This document shows, one piece after another, positions 17,371 through 26,450 of a DNA stretch of 64,000 nt. The DNA is from Geothermovivens sp964644845. Lineage in GTDB: Bacteria; Zhuqueibacterota; Zhuqueibacteria; Oleimicrobiales; Geothermoviventaceae. A program made the translations under genes and the position numbers. Under the pieces are notes generated by a model. The model saw nothing but the letters and a program-made list of their open reading frames with translations, had not been told where the DNA came from and searched no databases. The stretch covers positions 42,081 to 106,080 of the forward strand of contig CAZXXS010000119.1 of the NCBI GenBank assembly GCA_964644845.1. The letters run 5' to 3'. Each line of letters begins with the position of its first letter. The first letter of the stretch is position 1.

Positions 17371-18144
17371 GTGAAAAATCCGCACACAACCCTCGCTTTC
17401 TGCGGCACGAATCGATGACCACGGATACTGAATCCTTCCCCGGAAATAGGCGCAGGTCAACCCGGGCCAACAGAATCCTTCTGTACCGGCAAATAATTTT
17501 CGACTGGCGGAGCCGCGTTGAGCTTTACGTCACAGCCTCCCACCGACAAAACCGCGCCCGCCTGCAACTTGAGCTAACTCCGAAGTCGGTGTGTTACCAC
17601 TTCGGGGGTTCGGTGTCAACCGCCCCCGCAGCCCTAAGGCACGTTCCCGCCGCGTCTTTCTCGCACGGAGCGAATCTCGCATTGTCGCATCCTTCAGACG
17701 AATAAACCAGGCTCAAGGTTCCACCGAGAGTCCGAGTGGGTCGCAACCACAGGGTACCCCGACACGTTTTTGCTCCGCCGCACAATGCCTGCGAAAGGAG
17801 GGTTGCCAAGGAACCTCCCCGGAGGAGCGTTTGTCGGGCAAAAACGTATTCTTGTTGGCAGGTGAACAGAACTTGCAGCGTGTCGCGCCAAGGGGCGCTT
17901 TACAGGGGAGCCAGCGCAGGCGTCTTCCTGAGTCGCAACAGAGAACCAGGCTCTACTCTGACCCAATCCGGGGTCGCAAACCCTTTGCATTTCTGAAAAG
18001 GGTGCCATTGAGTGTTGCTCTCAACAGAGCCGCGCGCGAAATGAGGCAAGGCTAACTTTTTTCAGCGTTGCTCGTAGCCGATTTCAGCCTTCCGGGCCCA
18101 GTGCCAGTTCTCGGCACCAGTGCGTTTTTCCGTCCCTTCCGGCT
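17371..18144. other. Intergenic region, about 770 bases, no supported gene
   Basis: Divergent region between tRNA-Thr (-) and the metallo-hydrolase (+). Open frames of up to 154 codons exist on the plus strand but are arginine- and proline-rich, lack ribosome sites and resemble no family. I found no recognisable structured RNA. Confidence 0.5.
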
Positions 18145-18172
18145 TTGCATTTTCTTGGAATTGCAGTATATT
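18145..18172 (+). promoter_or_regulatory. Predicted sigma-70 promoter for the metallo-hydrolase operon
   Basis: TTGCAT, 16-base spacer, TATATT, about 64 bases before the start codon of the metallo-beta-lactamase-fold gene. Confidence 0.55.
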
Positions 18173-18235
18173 CGGGGCAAATGTTCAGAGCGCTGCCACC
18201 AGTGCATCCGTGGGGGACGGAGAGGAGGATTTGAA

Positions 18236-19036
18236 ATGGGCGAGTCCAGCTACTGGATCAAGTTTCTGGGCACAGCGGGTGCCCGGTTTGTGGTCATGAA
18301 ACAGCTCCGCTCCTCGGCGGGAACGTGGTTGCGGTTTGGCAACGTGCAAGCGCTTCTCGATCCTGGCCCTGGCACGCTTGTCCGTTGCGCCGCGAGCCGT
18401 CCACGCCTTGACCCATCGAAATTGGACGCGATTTTCCTGAGCCACCGCCATCTGGACCACAGCAACGACGTGAATGTGATGATTGAGGCCATGACGGACG
18501 GTGGGTTCAAACAACGTGGGCATCTGTTTGCCCCAGCGGACGCACTGGACGACGACCCCGTCGTCTTACAGTACGTGCGTCCCTTTCTGGAAGAAATTCA
18601 GGTACTGAAGGAAGGCGGAACCTACCTCTTTGGAGATGTCAAGGTACGCACTCCCGTACGGCACGAGCATACGGCGGAAACCTACGGACTGATTTTTGAG
18701 ACCCCCGGGTTGCCCTCTGTAGCCTTCGTGGTCGATACCCGCTACTTCGACGGTCTTGTCGATGCCTACGCGGGCGTCGACGTGCTCATCTTGAATGTGG
18801 TGCGTTACGACAGGCGGAAGCCGCAGCCGAACATCATGCACCTCAACGTGGAAGACGCAGAACGCCTGATTTCAGAGATTCAGCCGCGTGTGGCCGTACT
18901 TACCCATTTCGGGATGACCATGGTCCGGGCCAAGCCCTGGGTCGTTGCAGAGGAACTCTCGCAGGCCACCGGGGTACGCGTGGGCGCTGCCTCGGACGGC
19001 ATGACCTTGGACCTGGAAAGTCTGGCAGATTTCTAA
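18236..19036 (+). CDS. Metallo-beta-lactamase-fold hydrolase
   Basis: A 266-residue cytoplasmic protein of the metallo-beta-lactamase superfamily. The HxHxDH motif is at residues 70-75 (SHRHLDHSND), a later histidine is in RHEHTAETYG, the bridging aspartate is in VVDTRY, and the last histidine is in LTHFGM. The arrangement resembles RNase Z/phosphodiesterase-like members more than lactamases; the substrate is unknown. ATG at 18236 follows AGGAGG at good spacing; upstream in-frame sequence lies over the promoter. It heads a run of plus-strand genes to SpmAB. Confidence 0.85.
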   Translation: MGESSYWIKFLGTAGARFVVMKQLRSSAGTWLRFGNVQALLDPGPGTLVRCAASRPRLDPSKLDAIFLSHRHLDHSNDVNVMIEAMTDGGFKQRGHLFAPADALDDDPVVLQYVRPFLEEIQVLKEGGTYLFGDVKVRTPVRHEHTAETYGLIFETPGLPSVAFVVDTRYFDGLVDAYAGVDVLILNVVRYDRRKPQPNIMHLNVEDAERLISEIQPRVAVLTHFGMTMVRAKPWVVAEELSQATGVRVGAASDGMTLDLESLADF

Positions 19037-19105
19037 ACCGTACCGTTTTGCCCATCAGCCACAGTTCACGCATGTTCGAGAACAATCTGGCAAATCTTCG
19101 CCCCC

Positions 19106-19993
19106 ATGAGCGACCGACCGTACCGAGCGATCACGTTCACCTTCCTCAGCAGCTTCCTTTGGGGCTCATCCTTTGTGGCCGTCAAAGTCGGGCTACGCAG
19201 CATCGACCCGGTGTGGTTCACCTTTTGGCGCACTTTTCTGGCCGGCCTTGTTCTGACGATCATCGTACGCAAATCTCAGTTGAGTTTCTACTTTCGCAAT
19301 CCGCTGGTGTGGACTCTGGCCGTGCTGAACACCGCGGCTTTCCTGGCCCAGAACTACGGCATGCAAATCACCACAGCAAGCAAGGCCGCTTTTTACGTGA
19401 ACTTCGGCTTTGTGGCTGTGGCTTTGCTTTCCTGGATTCTTCTGCGGGAACGCTTCACCCGGCTCAAGATCAGTTCCCTGCTGCTTGGAGCCGTGGGGGT
19501 GACGTTCCTGGTCACGGGTGGCCATCTGGAACGTCTCAAAGGGGGAACTTTTCTCGGCGATGGTCTTGTCATTTTGGCGGGCTGGCTTTGGGCTGGCTAC
19601 TTCATCGTCAGCAAAATCGTCCTGCACCGCGAAGGGGTTCGCGTTTTGCCACTCACAGCCACCGTTTTGTTATTTACAGGCGTTGTGTCGCTACCAGCGG
19701 CCGGTCTGGTCGCACCGGGCAAAGCAACGCTGGATCTCACAGGCCTGGCTATCGTCGTTTACACCGCCACATTTTGTACTGCGCTGCCGCAGCTCCTGTG
19801 GGCGCGTGGGCTGATGGATCTGACACCAACAGCCTCGGCTGTTGTGCTCCTGGCAGAGCCTATTTTCGGCGCGTTTTTTGGGTTTCTGTTGCTCGGCGAT
19901 CGATTCTCCGCCGGCGAGTCCGTGGGCGCCGTGTTGATCCTGTTGGCAATCGCACTTTATTCCATGGCGGATACGTCGCAAAATGATCAGTGA
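19106..19993 (+). CDS. EamA/DMT-family transporter
   Basis: A 295-residue integral membrane protein with about ten hydrophobic segments arranged as two EamA repeats; the first starts FTFLSSFLWGSSFVAVKVGL and the second around GDGLVILAGWLWAGYFIVSK. Such proteins export metabolites or amino acids from the cytoplasm; the substrate cannot be read from sequence. The C-terminal end overlaps the acyltransferase gene by 11 bases. The ribosome site before the ATG is poor. Confidence 0.88.
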   Translation: MSDRPYRAITFTFLSSFLWGSSFVAVKVGLRSIDPVWFTFWRTFLAGLVLTIIVRKSQLSFYFRNPLVWTLAVLNTAAFLAQNYGMQITTASKAAFYVNFGFVAVALLSWILLRERFTRLKISSLLLGAVGVTFLVTGGHLERLKGGTFLGDGLVILAGWLWAGYFIVSKIVLHREGVRVLPLTATVLLFTGVVSLPAAGLVAPGKATLDLTGLAIVVYTATFCTALPQLLWARGLMDLTPTASAVVLLAEPIFGAFFGFLLLGDRFSAGESVGAVLILLAIALYSMADTSQNDQ

Positions 19994-21293
19994 CCTCTTT
20001 TTCGCCTGCCCGCGGTGTGGCTGTCGTGACTGCGTGGTCACGCGCAAACGGAAAACACTCTGCGAGAAATGCGGAGCGGATTTCGAGCGAATGGGGCGTG
20101 CCGTTCGGGTCGGCAACACGGTGAGGCCAGCCTACGCGTGGTTCGATCAAATTGCGAAGTCTGCTGTTCCTCTGGCTACACCTTGCGATGAAGTACCGCT
20201 CGAGCCGGGCGAGCGGGCACTGGCCGTCAGCGAACCTGGAACCTTACGTCGAGTCACAAAGGTTCGACGGTTCAAAGGCTTCCTCAACCACCGAGCACAG
20301 GTTGAGGAACTTCAGACATTTGGCACGGCCCGAATCGTGTTTACTGATCGACGACTTGTGCTCATCCAGGGTAAGGCATTCCGCTGGTGGCCCTTGGAGG
20401 AAGTCCGCTGCGTGACAACTGATGCACGCGAGTTCGTCGTGAAAGTGCGCGGGGAGGCTGCTCTTCACATCGAGTTCCCTCAACAATCGCCGCTGTGGTG
20501 GGAACTGGTAAGCAGGGAGATTTTGCGCCGTTACTGGGCCCTCAGGGATCGCGAAGTAATCGAGTACCAACCTTTCCTTCGTTTTCGCGACCAGGAAAAA
20601 CTGGTAAAGATTGCCGAACCCCTTGTCCCCAAAAGCGCCGACGAACTGAAACACCCCCGTGACCGCTGGTGGCGAGAAATTACGTACTGGCTGGTTCGCG
20701 CTGTAGCACGCGCCGTATTCGAACTGTTCTTTGAGTTGACCCTCGAAGGCAGAGAAAACCTCCCTAAGCGCGGTCCGTACATCTTGATCGCGAACCACGA
20801 AGGTTACCTGGACTCGTTCTTCATCCTCGCAGCGTTGCCGGTGAAACTGGGTTTTCTGGCCAAGAACACGGAGTTTGATTCAGCGTTTCACCGCTGGGCC
20901 ATGCGTGTCTTCCGTTCTGTACCCGTACACCGACATCGACCCGATCCGACCGCCGTAGCAAATACCCTTCGCCTGCTGCGCCGGGGAGCCCCGGTGGCCA
21001 TCTTCCCCGAGGGCGAACGCACCTGGGACGGCCGTCTTTTGCCACCGAAACGCACGACGGTCAAGCTGTTGATTCGGGCAGGCGTGCCCATCGTACCCTG
21101 CCGCGTCATTGGGTCTTACGACGTGCTCCCGCGCTGGGACACACGCATGCAAAAACACAACGTCACGGTTCGGGTTGGCCCACCCTTTCGGTTCGACGAA
21201 AGCATTGGCAGCGTCGAGGAGGCGATGGCGGCAATTTTAAGCCGGTTGGAGTCGCTTGGGCCTGGGAAAACCGCCACGACAGCGCCCCCTTGA
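19983..21293 (+). CDS. Zinc ribbon plus PH-like domain fused to PlsC-type acyltransferase
   Basis: A 436-residue protein. Residues 1-35 form a zinc ribbon (CPRCGCRDC, then CEKCG). Residues about 60-190 include a bacterial PH/GRAM-like beta segment (GTARIVFTDRRLVLIQGKAFRWWPLEEVRCV). From about 250 onward it is a 1-acyl-glycerol-3-phosphate acyltransferase-type domain with NHEGYLDSFF (NHx4D motif) and FPEGERTWDG (FPEG motif). It likely acylates a lysophospholipid or related lipid at the membrane. The domain order is unusual. It overlaps the EamA gene and is probably translated by coupling. Confidence 0.82.
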   Translation: MISDLFFACPRCGCRDCVVTRKRKTLCEKCGADFERMGRAVRVGNTVRPAYAWFDQIAKSAVPLATPCDEVPLEPGERALAVSEPGTLRRVTKVRRFKGFLNHRAQVEELQTFGTARIVFTDRRLVLIQGKAFRWWPLEEVRCVTTDAREFVVKVRGEAALHIEFPQQSPLWWELVSREILRRYWALRDREVIEYQPFLRFRDQEKLVKIAEPLVPKSADELKHPRDRWWREITYWLVRAVARAVFELFFELTLEGRENLPKRGPYILIANHEGYLDSFFILAALPVKLGFLAKNTEFDSAFHRWAMRVFRSVPVHRHRPDPTAVANTLRLLRRGAPVAIFPEGERTWDGRLLPPKRTTVKLLIRAGVPIVPCRVIGSYDVLPRWDTRMQKHNVTVRVGPPFRFDESIGSVEEAMAAILSRLESLGPGKTATTAPP

Positions 21294-21348
21294 GAAGCAG
21301 CCGGAGCGCCAAGTTGTTTGTTTCGGAAAAATGTGGAGGGTAACAACG

Positions 21349-21819
21349 TTGCTCAAGGTGTCGATACCCGGACGGGGAACCTGGGAACTGGAACACCTGC
21401 TTCTGGACGTCAATGGTACGTTGAGCCTCGACGGGCAACTGCTCCCTGGCGTCGCCGAACGCTTGGCCCGCCTCAAGCAAAACCTGCGTGTTCGGCTTCT
21501 CACCGCCGACACATTCGGCCGTGGACGTAGCCTGTCGGAGGAACTCGGGGTCTCGCTTCAGAAAGTTACGCCACCGTCTGAAGACCACGCCAAAGAAGCT
21601 GTCGTTCACGAACTCGGCTCGGAAAACGTGGTGGCCATTGGCAACGGCGCCAACGACGTGCGCATGTTGCGAGCCGCACGTCTGGGCATCGCTGTGTTGG
21701 GTCCAGAAGCCACGGCCTCGGAGGCATTTCAAGCTGCCGACGTGCTCGTCCCGGACATTCGGGTCGCACTGGACCTGCTTCTGAACCCCAAGCGGCTGGT
21801 TGCCACGTTGCGACGGTAA
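21349..21819 (+). CDS. Small HAD-superfamily protein (P-type-ATPase-like domain)
   Basis: A 156-residue soluble HAD protein, with LLLDVNGTLSLDG (motif I DVNGT), LLTADTFG (motif II) and VVAIGNGANDVRML (motif IV). It matches stand-alone proteins that resemble the phosphorylation domain of P-type ATPases. The second acidic residue of motif I is Asn, so classic phosphatase activity is doubtful. The TTG at 21349 follows GGAGGG by eight bases and gives the family's usual N-terminus MLKVSIPGRGT; an ATG at 21331 lacks a ribosome site. Confidence 0.8.
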   Translation: MLKVSIPGRGTWELEHLLLDVNGTLSLDGQLLPGVAERLARLKQNLRVRLLTADTFGRGRSLSEELGVSLQKVTPPSEDHAKEAVVHELGSENVVAIGNGANDVRMLRAARLGIAVLGPEATASEAFQAADVLVPDIRVALDLLLNPKRLVATLRR

Positions 21820-21854
21820 CCCGTACACTCGGGAAAAGAAACTACGGAGGCTGA

Positions 21855-23105
21855 ATGCTAAATTACGTGTGGCTGGGGTTGGTGGCCATCGCCGTCATCG
21901 TGGCAGGAATCAATGGCCAGATCACCAGCGTCACAAACGCCGCCTTTGACTACGCCAAAACCGCCGTCGACATCGCCCTTGGCCTCATCGGCATCATGGC
22001 CTTGTGGCTGGGCATTATGCGGATCGCCGAAGAGGCCGGAATGGTGCGAATCCTGGCCAGGGCGGTAAAACCCATTGCCCGTCGCCTTTTCCCAGACGTT
22101 CCACCGGACCACCCGGCCATGGGCGCCATGGTGTTGAACATCGCCGCCAACTGGCTTGGCCTGGGCAACGCTGCCACACCGCTTGGTCTGAAGGCAATGG
22201 AGGAGCTGCAAAAGCTGAACCCCGAGAAAGACACCGCCACCAACGCGATGGTCATGTTCCTGGCACTCAACACCGCCAGCATCACGCTAATTCCGGCAAC
22301 CATCATTGCCATCCGTACCCAGCTCGGTTCCCACAACCCAGCTGAAATCATCGGCACAACGATCTTCTCCTCAACCTGCGCCACCATTGCTGCCGTCACA
22401 GCGGCCAAACTGTTCGAGTACGCACAGCTTGGCGGCAAAGCCTTCCGTAGCCACCTGCTCAGTCTGCTGAAGGGCCTCGCGGTGCTGGCTTTTGCTGTCG
22501 CAGCTCTCCTGGGCCTGGGCAAGTTGGGAGTGTTGCATTTCCTCTTCGGCTGGCTCACGATGGACTTGTTCAAGAGCGCCGTTTCGTTTGTCTCGGACTG
22601 GGCTGTTCCCTTTTTGCTTTTCGCGATTCCGGTGCTGGCGTTCACCAAGAAGATCCACGTTTACGAGGTGTTCATCGAAGGCGCCAAAGAAGGGTTTGAG
22701 ATCGCGGTTAAAATCATTCCTTTCCTCGTGGCCATCCTGGTTGCCATCGGCATGTTTCGAGCCTCGGGGGCGATGGATCTGTTCGTGAAACTGGTCTCCC
22801 CGGTCACGAATCTGATCGGCATGCCAGCCGAAGTGCTTCCCGCGGCACTCATGCGCCCGCTTTCCGGTAGCGGCACACTGGGCATCGTTACCGAGCTCAT
22901 GAAAACTCACGGCCCTGATTCATTCATCGGGCGCCTGGCTTCAACCATGTACGGATCGACCGAAACGACTTTCTACGTCATCGCCGTTTACTTTGGAAGC
23001 GTGCAAATCAAGAAAACGCGCCACGCCGTTCCGGCGGGCCTGATTGGCGACACCGCGGGCCTTCTGGCTGCAGTGTTCATCTGCAGGGTCATGTTCGGGG
23101 GATAA
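21855..23105 (+). CDS. SpmA-SpmB fusion (nucleoside-recognition/Gate-domain membrane protein)
   Basis: A 416-residue integral membrane protein containing two Gate domains. The N-terminal half resembles spore maturation protein A (LGLIGIMALWLGIMRIAEEAGMV, LNIAANWLGLGNAATPLG), the C-terminal half SpmB (VKIIPFLVAILVAIGMFRASGAMD, then RPLSGSGTLGI and STETTFYV). The fused form is known from non-sporulating Bacteroidota-type bacteria, where the role is unclear (possibly transport). GGAGG lies four bases before the ATG. It ends the plus-strand run and faces the sugar isomerase gene tail to tail. Confidence 0.88.
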   Translation: MLNYVWLGLVAIAVIVAGINGQITSVTNAAFDYAKTAVDIALGLIGIMALWLGIMRIAEEAGMVRILARAVKPIARRLFPDVPPDHPAMGAMVLNIAANWLGLGNAATPLGLKAMEELQKLNPEKDTATNAMVMFLALNTASITLIPATIIAIRTQLGSHNPAEIIGTTIFSSTCATIAAVTAAKLFEYAQLGGKAFRSHLLSLLKGLAVLAFAVAALLGLGKLGVLHFLFGWLTMDLFKSAVSFVSDWAVPFLLFAIPVLAFTKKIHVYEVFIEGAKEGFEIAVKIIPFLVAILVAIGMFRASGAMDLFVKLVSPVTNLIGMPAEVLPAALMRPLSGSGTLGIVTELMKTHGPDSFIGRLASTMYGSTETTFYVIAVYFGSVQIKKTRHAVPAGLIGDTAGLLAAVFICRVMFGG

Positions 23106-23203
23106 GGGAAACCGGTCGCGGGGGCTGAGCAAGATCAGGTAGGCGTTTCAGGGGCACGTTCCCGGGAGAAACCGCCCGGTCAGTTCAGGATCCACACGGG
23201 AAC

Positions 23204-24151
23204 CTACGCCAGCACACGCTTCAGAACGGGGTAAACAAACCAGAGGCGTACCCGAGTGCTCAAATACTTGCCTGGTCGGAACAACTTGAGAACCTTAAGG
23301 TAGCTTTCGATCGTCGGTAGTACGTCCTGAAAGTTCTCGGGTCGGATTTCCAGATTGATTATTCCTCTGTAGTTGTGGCGTTTCAGGGTTTCGAGGATTC
23401 CCTCAATTGGTAACCCTCCAGCTCTCCCGAAGGGCAGATGCGCATCGCGCTCGCGAGTGCAGTCCGAGAGGTGCACGCATCCGATTTCGCCGAGATGCCG
23501 TTCCAACGCCGCCACCGGGTCGACACCACTTAAAAGGTAGTGGGGTCCGTCGTAACACATGCCCAGCAGCTGTTCCCCAAGCTTTTCTCCAGCGCGGCGG
23601 TACAGCGCTAGGTAGTCGTGCTCCGGCAAGTGCGGCACATTTTCCAGAAAAACGGGCACGTGCAACTTGGCCAGATTGGTCAGCAAAACCGATTCACGTT
23701 CGGGGTCAGCACTGGGGTGACCGTCGTCCTCGGGCGGGTGGCAAATGACGTGTGAAATGTGCAGCTTTTCGCGGTTGGTGTTGATCAAATCGACGAGATT
23801 GTCGATTTCTTGCTGCGCGTGAGGCGTGCTCAGGTCCCAACCATCTTCGCAAACAATGGGCAGGTGGAACCCGCACCGCATGCCGTCCAACTTCGAAGCG
23901 ATTCTGTCGAGGTCCTCAAAGACCGTCTTCGTGATTTCAACGAATTCAAGGCCAAGGAGACGAACCAACCCGAGGATCACCGCTGGTTCGATCTCTTTGT
24001 AGCGTTCAATCGTCAGTCCAACCAGCACACGATCTGTGTTTGCGCGCAAGCTACCGATTCTCCAGTTGATTCCGAACCCCGTCGTTTCCGATGTCCTCTC
24101 CGCAGGGTTCCCCTCCCTCTCGGAGGGATCCGCGCTCGTGTCCAGATTCAC
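23204..24151 (-). CDS. Sugar phosphate isomerase/epimerase-like TIM-barrel protein
   Basis: A 315-residue protein of the AP-endonuclease-2/xylose-isomerase-like barrel family. Visible family features are LEFVEITK, FHLPIV, ISHVICHPPEDD, PVFLENVPH, GMCYDGPHYL and CVHLSDCTRERDAHLPFGRAGGLPI, which supply likely metal ligands (Glu, Asp, His, Glu). The substrate is unknown. The GTG start at 24151 is the longest option; a TTG near 24058 after GGAG is an alternative that would remove about 30 poorly conserved residues. Confidence 0.75.
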   Translation of the reverse strand: MNLDTSADPSEREGNPAERTSETTGFGINWRIGSLRANTDRVLVGLTIERYKEIEPAVILGLVRLLGLEFVEITKTVFEDLDRIASKLDGMRCGFHLPIVCEDGWDLSTPHAQQEIDNLVDLINTNREKLHISHVICHPPEDDGHPSADPERESVLLTNLAKLHVPVFLENVPHLPEHDYLALYRRAGEKLGEQLLGMCYDGPHYLLSGVDPVAALERHLGEIGCVHLSDCTRERDAHLPFGRAGGLPIEGILETLKRHNYRGIINLEIRPENFQDVLPTIESYLKVLKLFRPGKYLSTRVRLWFVYPVLKRVLA

Positions 24152-24181
24152 CCGACCACAGTGCAGGGTCGACTCCCAAGA

Positions 24182-24592
24182 TTAGATGCCAGCAGAGAGA
24201 ATCAGATACACCCAGTTCGCCAGCAGGATCACCCCCAACAACGGTAGAATCCACTTTTTTTCTGCCGAAGAAAGCCGGATGGTCAGACTCCTTCCCGTCA
24301 ACAGGGTGCACAAGTTCACCACGCCCCAGGCCAGAAGGGCCAGAACAACCCCCGAAACCAGCGGGTTGAACCGCCAGGCCAAGGCAAAGCGACCGTACGC
24401 AAGGGCGGCGAAGGCATGTGATCCCTGACAGAATGGGCAGGGGAACCCCGTCATCGCGCGCCACGGGCAAACCGGAAGAAGGGCAAGATTGCGTGGCCAA
24501 ACTCGGAGCGCTGCAAAGGCTACCGCAACCAGCGCTGCGTACGCAAGCCCCAATCCCGCTTTGCGGCGCTCCTTACTCAGTTCCAGTCGCAC
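24182..24592 (-). CDS. DUF2752 small membrane protein
   Basis: A 136-residue protein with about three membrane segments. The family signature is CPWRAMTGFPCPFCQGSHAF (usual form CPxxxxTGxPCPxCGxTRA), here with Gln in place of the usual Gly before the last cluster. The function of DUF2752 is unknown. GTG start; it follows the Yip1-like gene by six bases and is surely co-transcribed with it. Confidence 0.85.
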   Translation of the reverse strand: MRLELSKERRKAGLGLAYAALVAVAFAALRVWPRNLALLPVCPWRAMTGFPCPFCQGSHAFAALAYGRFALAWRFNPLVSGVVLALLAWGVVNLCTLLTGRSLTIRLSSAEKKWILPLLGVILLANWVYLILSAGI

Positions 24593-24598
24593 AGCAGC

Positions 24599-25339
24599 TC
24601 AAACCCCGGGTAGGGACCCGATCATCCTGTAGAGCAGCAGGGAAAACAGGAACAGCATCGAGATTACCGGGATCAGTGCGGCCAGGGTTGCAACTGCACC
24701 GGAGATACGGTGACTTTCGCGCAGCCCGATGATGACCAACGCAAACGACCAAAAGCTGGCTACGAGCCCCCCACACACCGGGATCACGGCCAGAAGTTGA
24801 GGCGTGGTCGCAAAGCTCACCACACGGAAAGTGGCTTCAAACCCACGGCCTCCACCGGCAAGCAACACGATCATCAGGTGCAAAACAGCCGCCCAAACGA
24901 AGGTCTGGACAATTACTGCAAACGGTGCCAGAAACACGGCGGCAGACACGACCTGACTTTCGGTCAACCCTTGCGATGCCAGGATCGCTTCGAAAGCCGG
25001 GTTCCGGCCGGGTACCACAACCTGCCAAAAAAGCGAAGCCAACCCGCCCAGTGTGCCCGTAATCAGTGCGTAGAGCAACGGGCCGAGCAAACCACCCGAC
25101 ACGGGCATGCTCGCGAAAAACTCGCTTGGCCGCGCCATGACCATCCGCCACGTTTCCACGTAAGCCCTGAACGCGCCGAGCCTTTCGCGATCATCCCACG
25201 GGCTTCCCACTTCGCTTCTGTCGCCGGACCACCTGTAACCAGGTTCGCCCGGCACTTCGGCGCCGCAGTAAGGACAACGCGTACTGCCGGGCCCCTCAAC
25301 CGTTACCAAACGTCCACATTCCGGGCAAACCTTTAGCAT
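24599..25339 (-). CDS. Yip1-domain membrane protein with N-terminal zinc ribbon
   Basis: A 246-residue protein. Residues 1-27 form a zinc ribbon (CPECGRLV, then CPYCGAEV). A hydrophilic linker leads to a Yip1-type domain with about five membrane segments, including LLYALITGTLGGLASLFWQ and FVWAAVLHLMIVLLAGG with the common FRVVSFATTPQLL element. Function unknown; DUF2752 lies next to it. The ATG at 25339 is preferred because GGAGGG lies just upstream and the zinc ribbon then begins at once. Confidence 0.8.
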   Translation of the reverse strand: MLKVCPECGRLVTVEGPGSTRCPYCGAEVPGEPGYRWSGDRSEVGSPWDDRERLGAFRAYVETWRMVMARPSEFFASMPVSGGLLGPLLYALITGTLGGLASLFWQVVVPGRNPAFEAILASQGLTESQVVSAAVFLAPFAVIVQTFVWAAVLHLMIVLLAGGGRGFEATFRVVSFATTPQLLAVIPVCGGLVASFWSFALVIIGLRESHRISGAVATLAALIPVISMLFLFSLLLYRMIGSLPGV

Positions 25340-25406
25340 CAACCCTCCGTCCCGCAACGGTTTCACACAGCTCTTATCGCTGCCATTCACGCCTTTCAAC
25401 TTTCGC

Positions 25407-25435
25407 AATTTAGCGGAATCCACCCGAAAATGCAA
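25407..25435 (-). promoter_or_regulatory. Predicted promoter of the Yip1-DUF2752 pair
   Basis: Minus strand TTGCAT, 17-base spacer, TAAATT, 68 bases before the Yip1-like start codon. The remaining bases up to the cysE stop codon (25436-25775) hold no supported gene and no clear terminator. Confidence 0.5.
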
Positions 25436-25775
25436 GCCGTGTGGCAGCAGGCGCCCATTCTCTCTTGCGCCAGGTCAGCGCGCAAACAGGCCGTAGAACG
25501 GCACCCCGCTGGGCTTGCTCGTGCGGAGGCCACCCTCAAATTCTCCGGGGACAGAAAGCGCAAGCTGGACCCGCTGGCACCAACAGCCCTTTACCGGAAG
25601 TCTCGTTCTCGGCGGACTGTTCCGCTGTGAACACCACGTCGGCTCCTGGCTACGTTCACCCCTCCCGAAAATCCCGCCCTGGCGCCGCCGGATTCCTCCG
25701 AAGGGACGAGCTTTGCACCCACGCCGCGTTTCTCCAGGGCGATTCCAAGACTTTCTGCGCCCCCAAAGCAAGCAC

Positions 25776-26450
25776 TCAGTTTGTGTGTGCCTCTTTCACA
25801 GCTTCCGCCCGAGAGCTTGCCACAATGGAGCGTAAGTCCGACACTTCCCGCTCGAGCTCATGCAAGCGCATTAGCACCCTCTGGAATTCCTCTGCAACCG
25901 GGTCAGGGAGTTTGTTGTGCGCCAGAGGCGGCGGTTCCTTCCCAAGGATCTTCTTGACATGACCGGGTACGCCCACAACCACTGAGTGCGGCGGCACAGA
26001 CCGTAGCACTACCGCGTTGGCACCGATGCGGCTGTGGTGACCAATCGTGATCGCCCCGAGCACTTTGGCACCAGCCCCGACCACGACGTGGTCCTCGAGA
26101 GTTGGATGCCGCTTGCCTTTGTTCCAACTTGTCCCCCCCAGGGTTACACCCTGGTAAATCACGCACTCGTCGCCTACCTCCGCCGTCTCGCCGATGACTA
26201 CGCCCATGCCGTGGTCAATGAAAACCCCACGCCCGATCTTCGCGCCGGGATGAATCTCGATCCCGGTCAGAAACCGTGCCAGGTGAGAAAGCCAGCGCGG
26301 CAAGACCGGCACTCGCAGCCGCCACAGAAAATGTGCAATCCGGTGCATCCACAGGGCATGCAGCCCGGGGTAGGCCAGAATTAATTCGAGAAGGTTCCGC
26401 GCTGCAGGGTCGTAACGGAACGCAGACCGGATGTCGTGCCTCAAGCCCAT
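25776..26450 (-). CDS. cysE: Serine O-acetyltransferase
   Basis: A 224-residue left-handed beta-helix acetyltransferase making O-acetylserine from serine and acetyl-CoA, the substrate of CysK. Typical segments: DPAARNLLELILAYPGLHALWMHRIAHFLW, then GIEIHPGAKIGRGVFIDHGMGVVIGETA and hexapeptide repeats ending with VVVGVPGHVKKI. The catalytic His is in the DHGMG element. The C-terminus lacks the usual CysK-anchoring Ile ending and carries a coiled stretch (about residues 190-215). ATG overlaps the cysK stop codon by one base, so the two form an operon. Confidence 0.95.
   Translation of the reverse strand: MGLRHDIRSAFRYDPAARNLLELILAYPGLHALWMHRIAHFLWRLRVPVLPRWLSHLARFLTGIEIHPGAKIGRGVFIDHGMGVVIGETAEVGDECVIYQGVTLGGTSWNKGKRHPTLEDHVVVGAGAKVLGAITIGHHSRIGANAVVLRSVPPHSVVVGVPGHVKKILGKEPPPLAHNKLPDPVAEEFQRVLMRLHELEREVSDLRSIVASSRAEAVKEAHTN

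Noticed and set aside
17591..18055. Plus-strand frame of 154 codons
   Set aside because: Arg/Pro/Ser-rich, no ribosome site, no family resemblance, and it overlaps frames of equal quality on the other strand.
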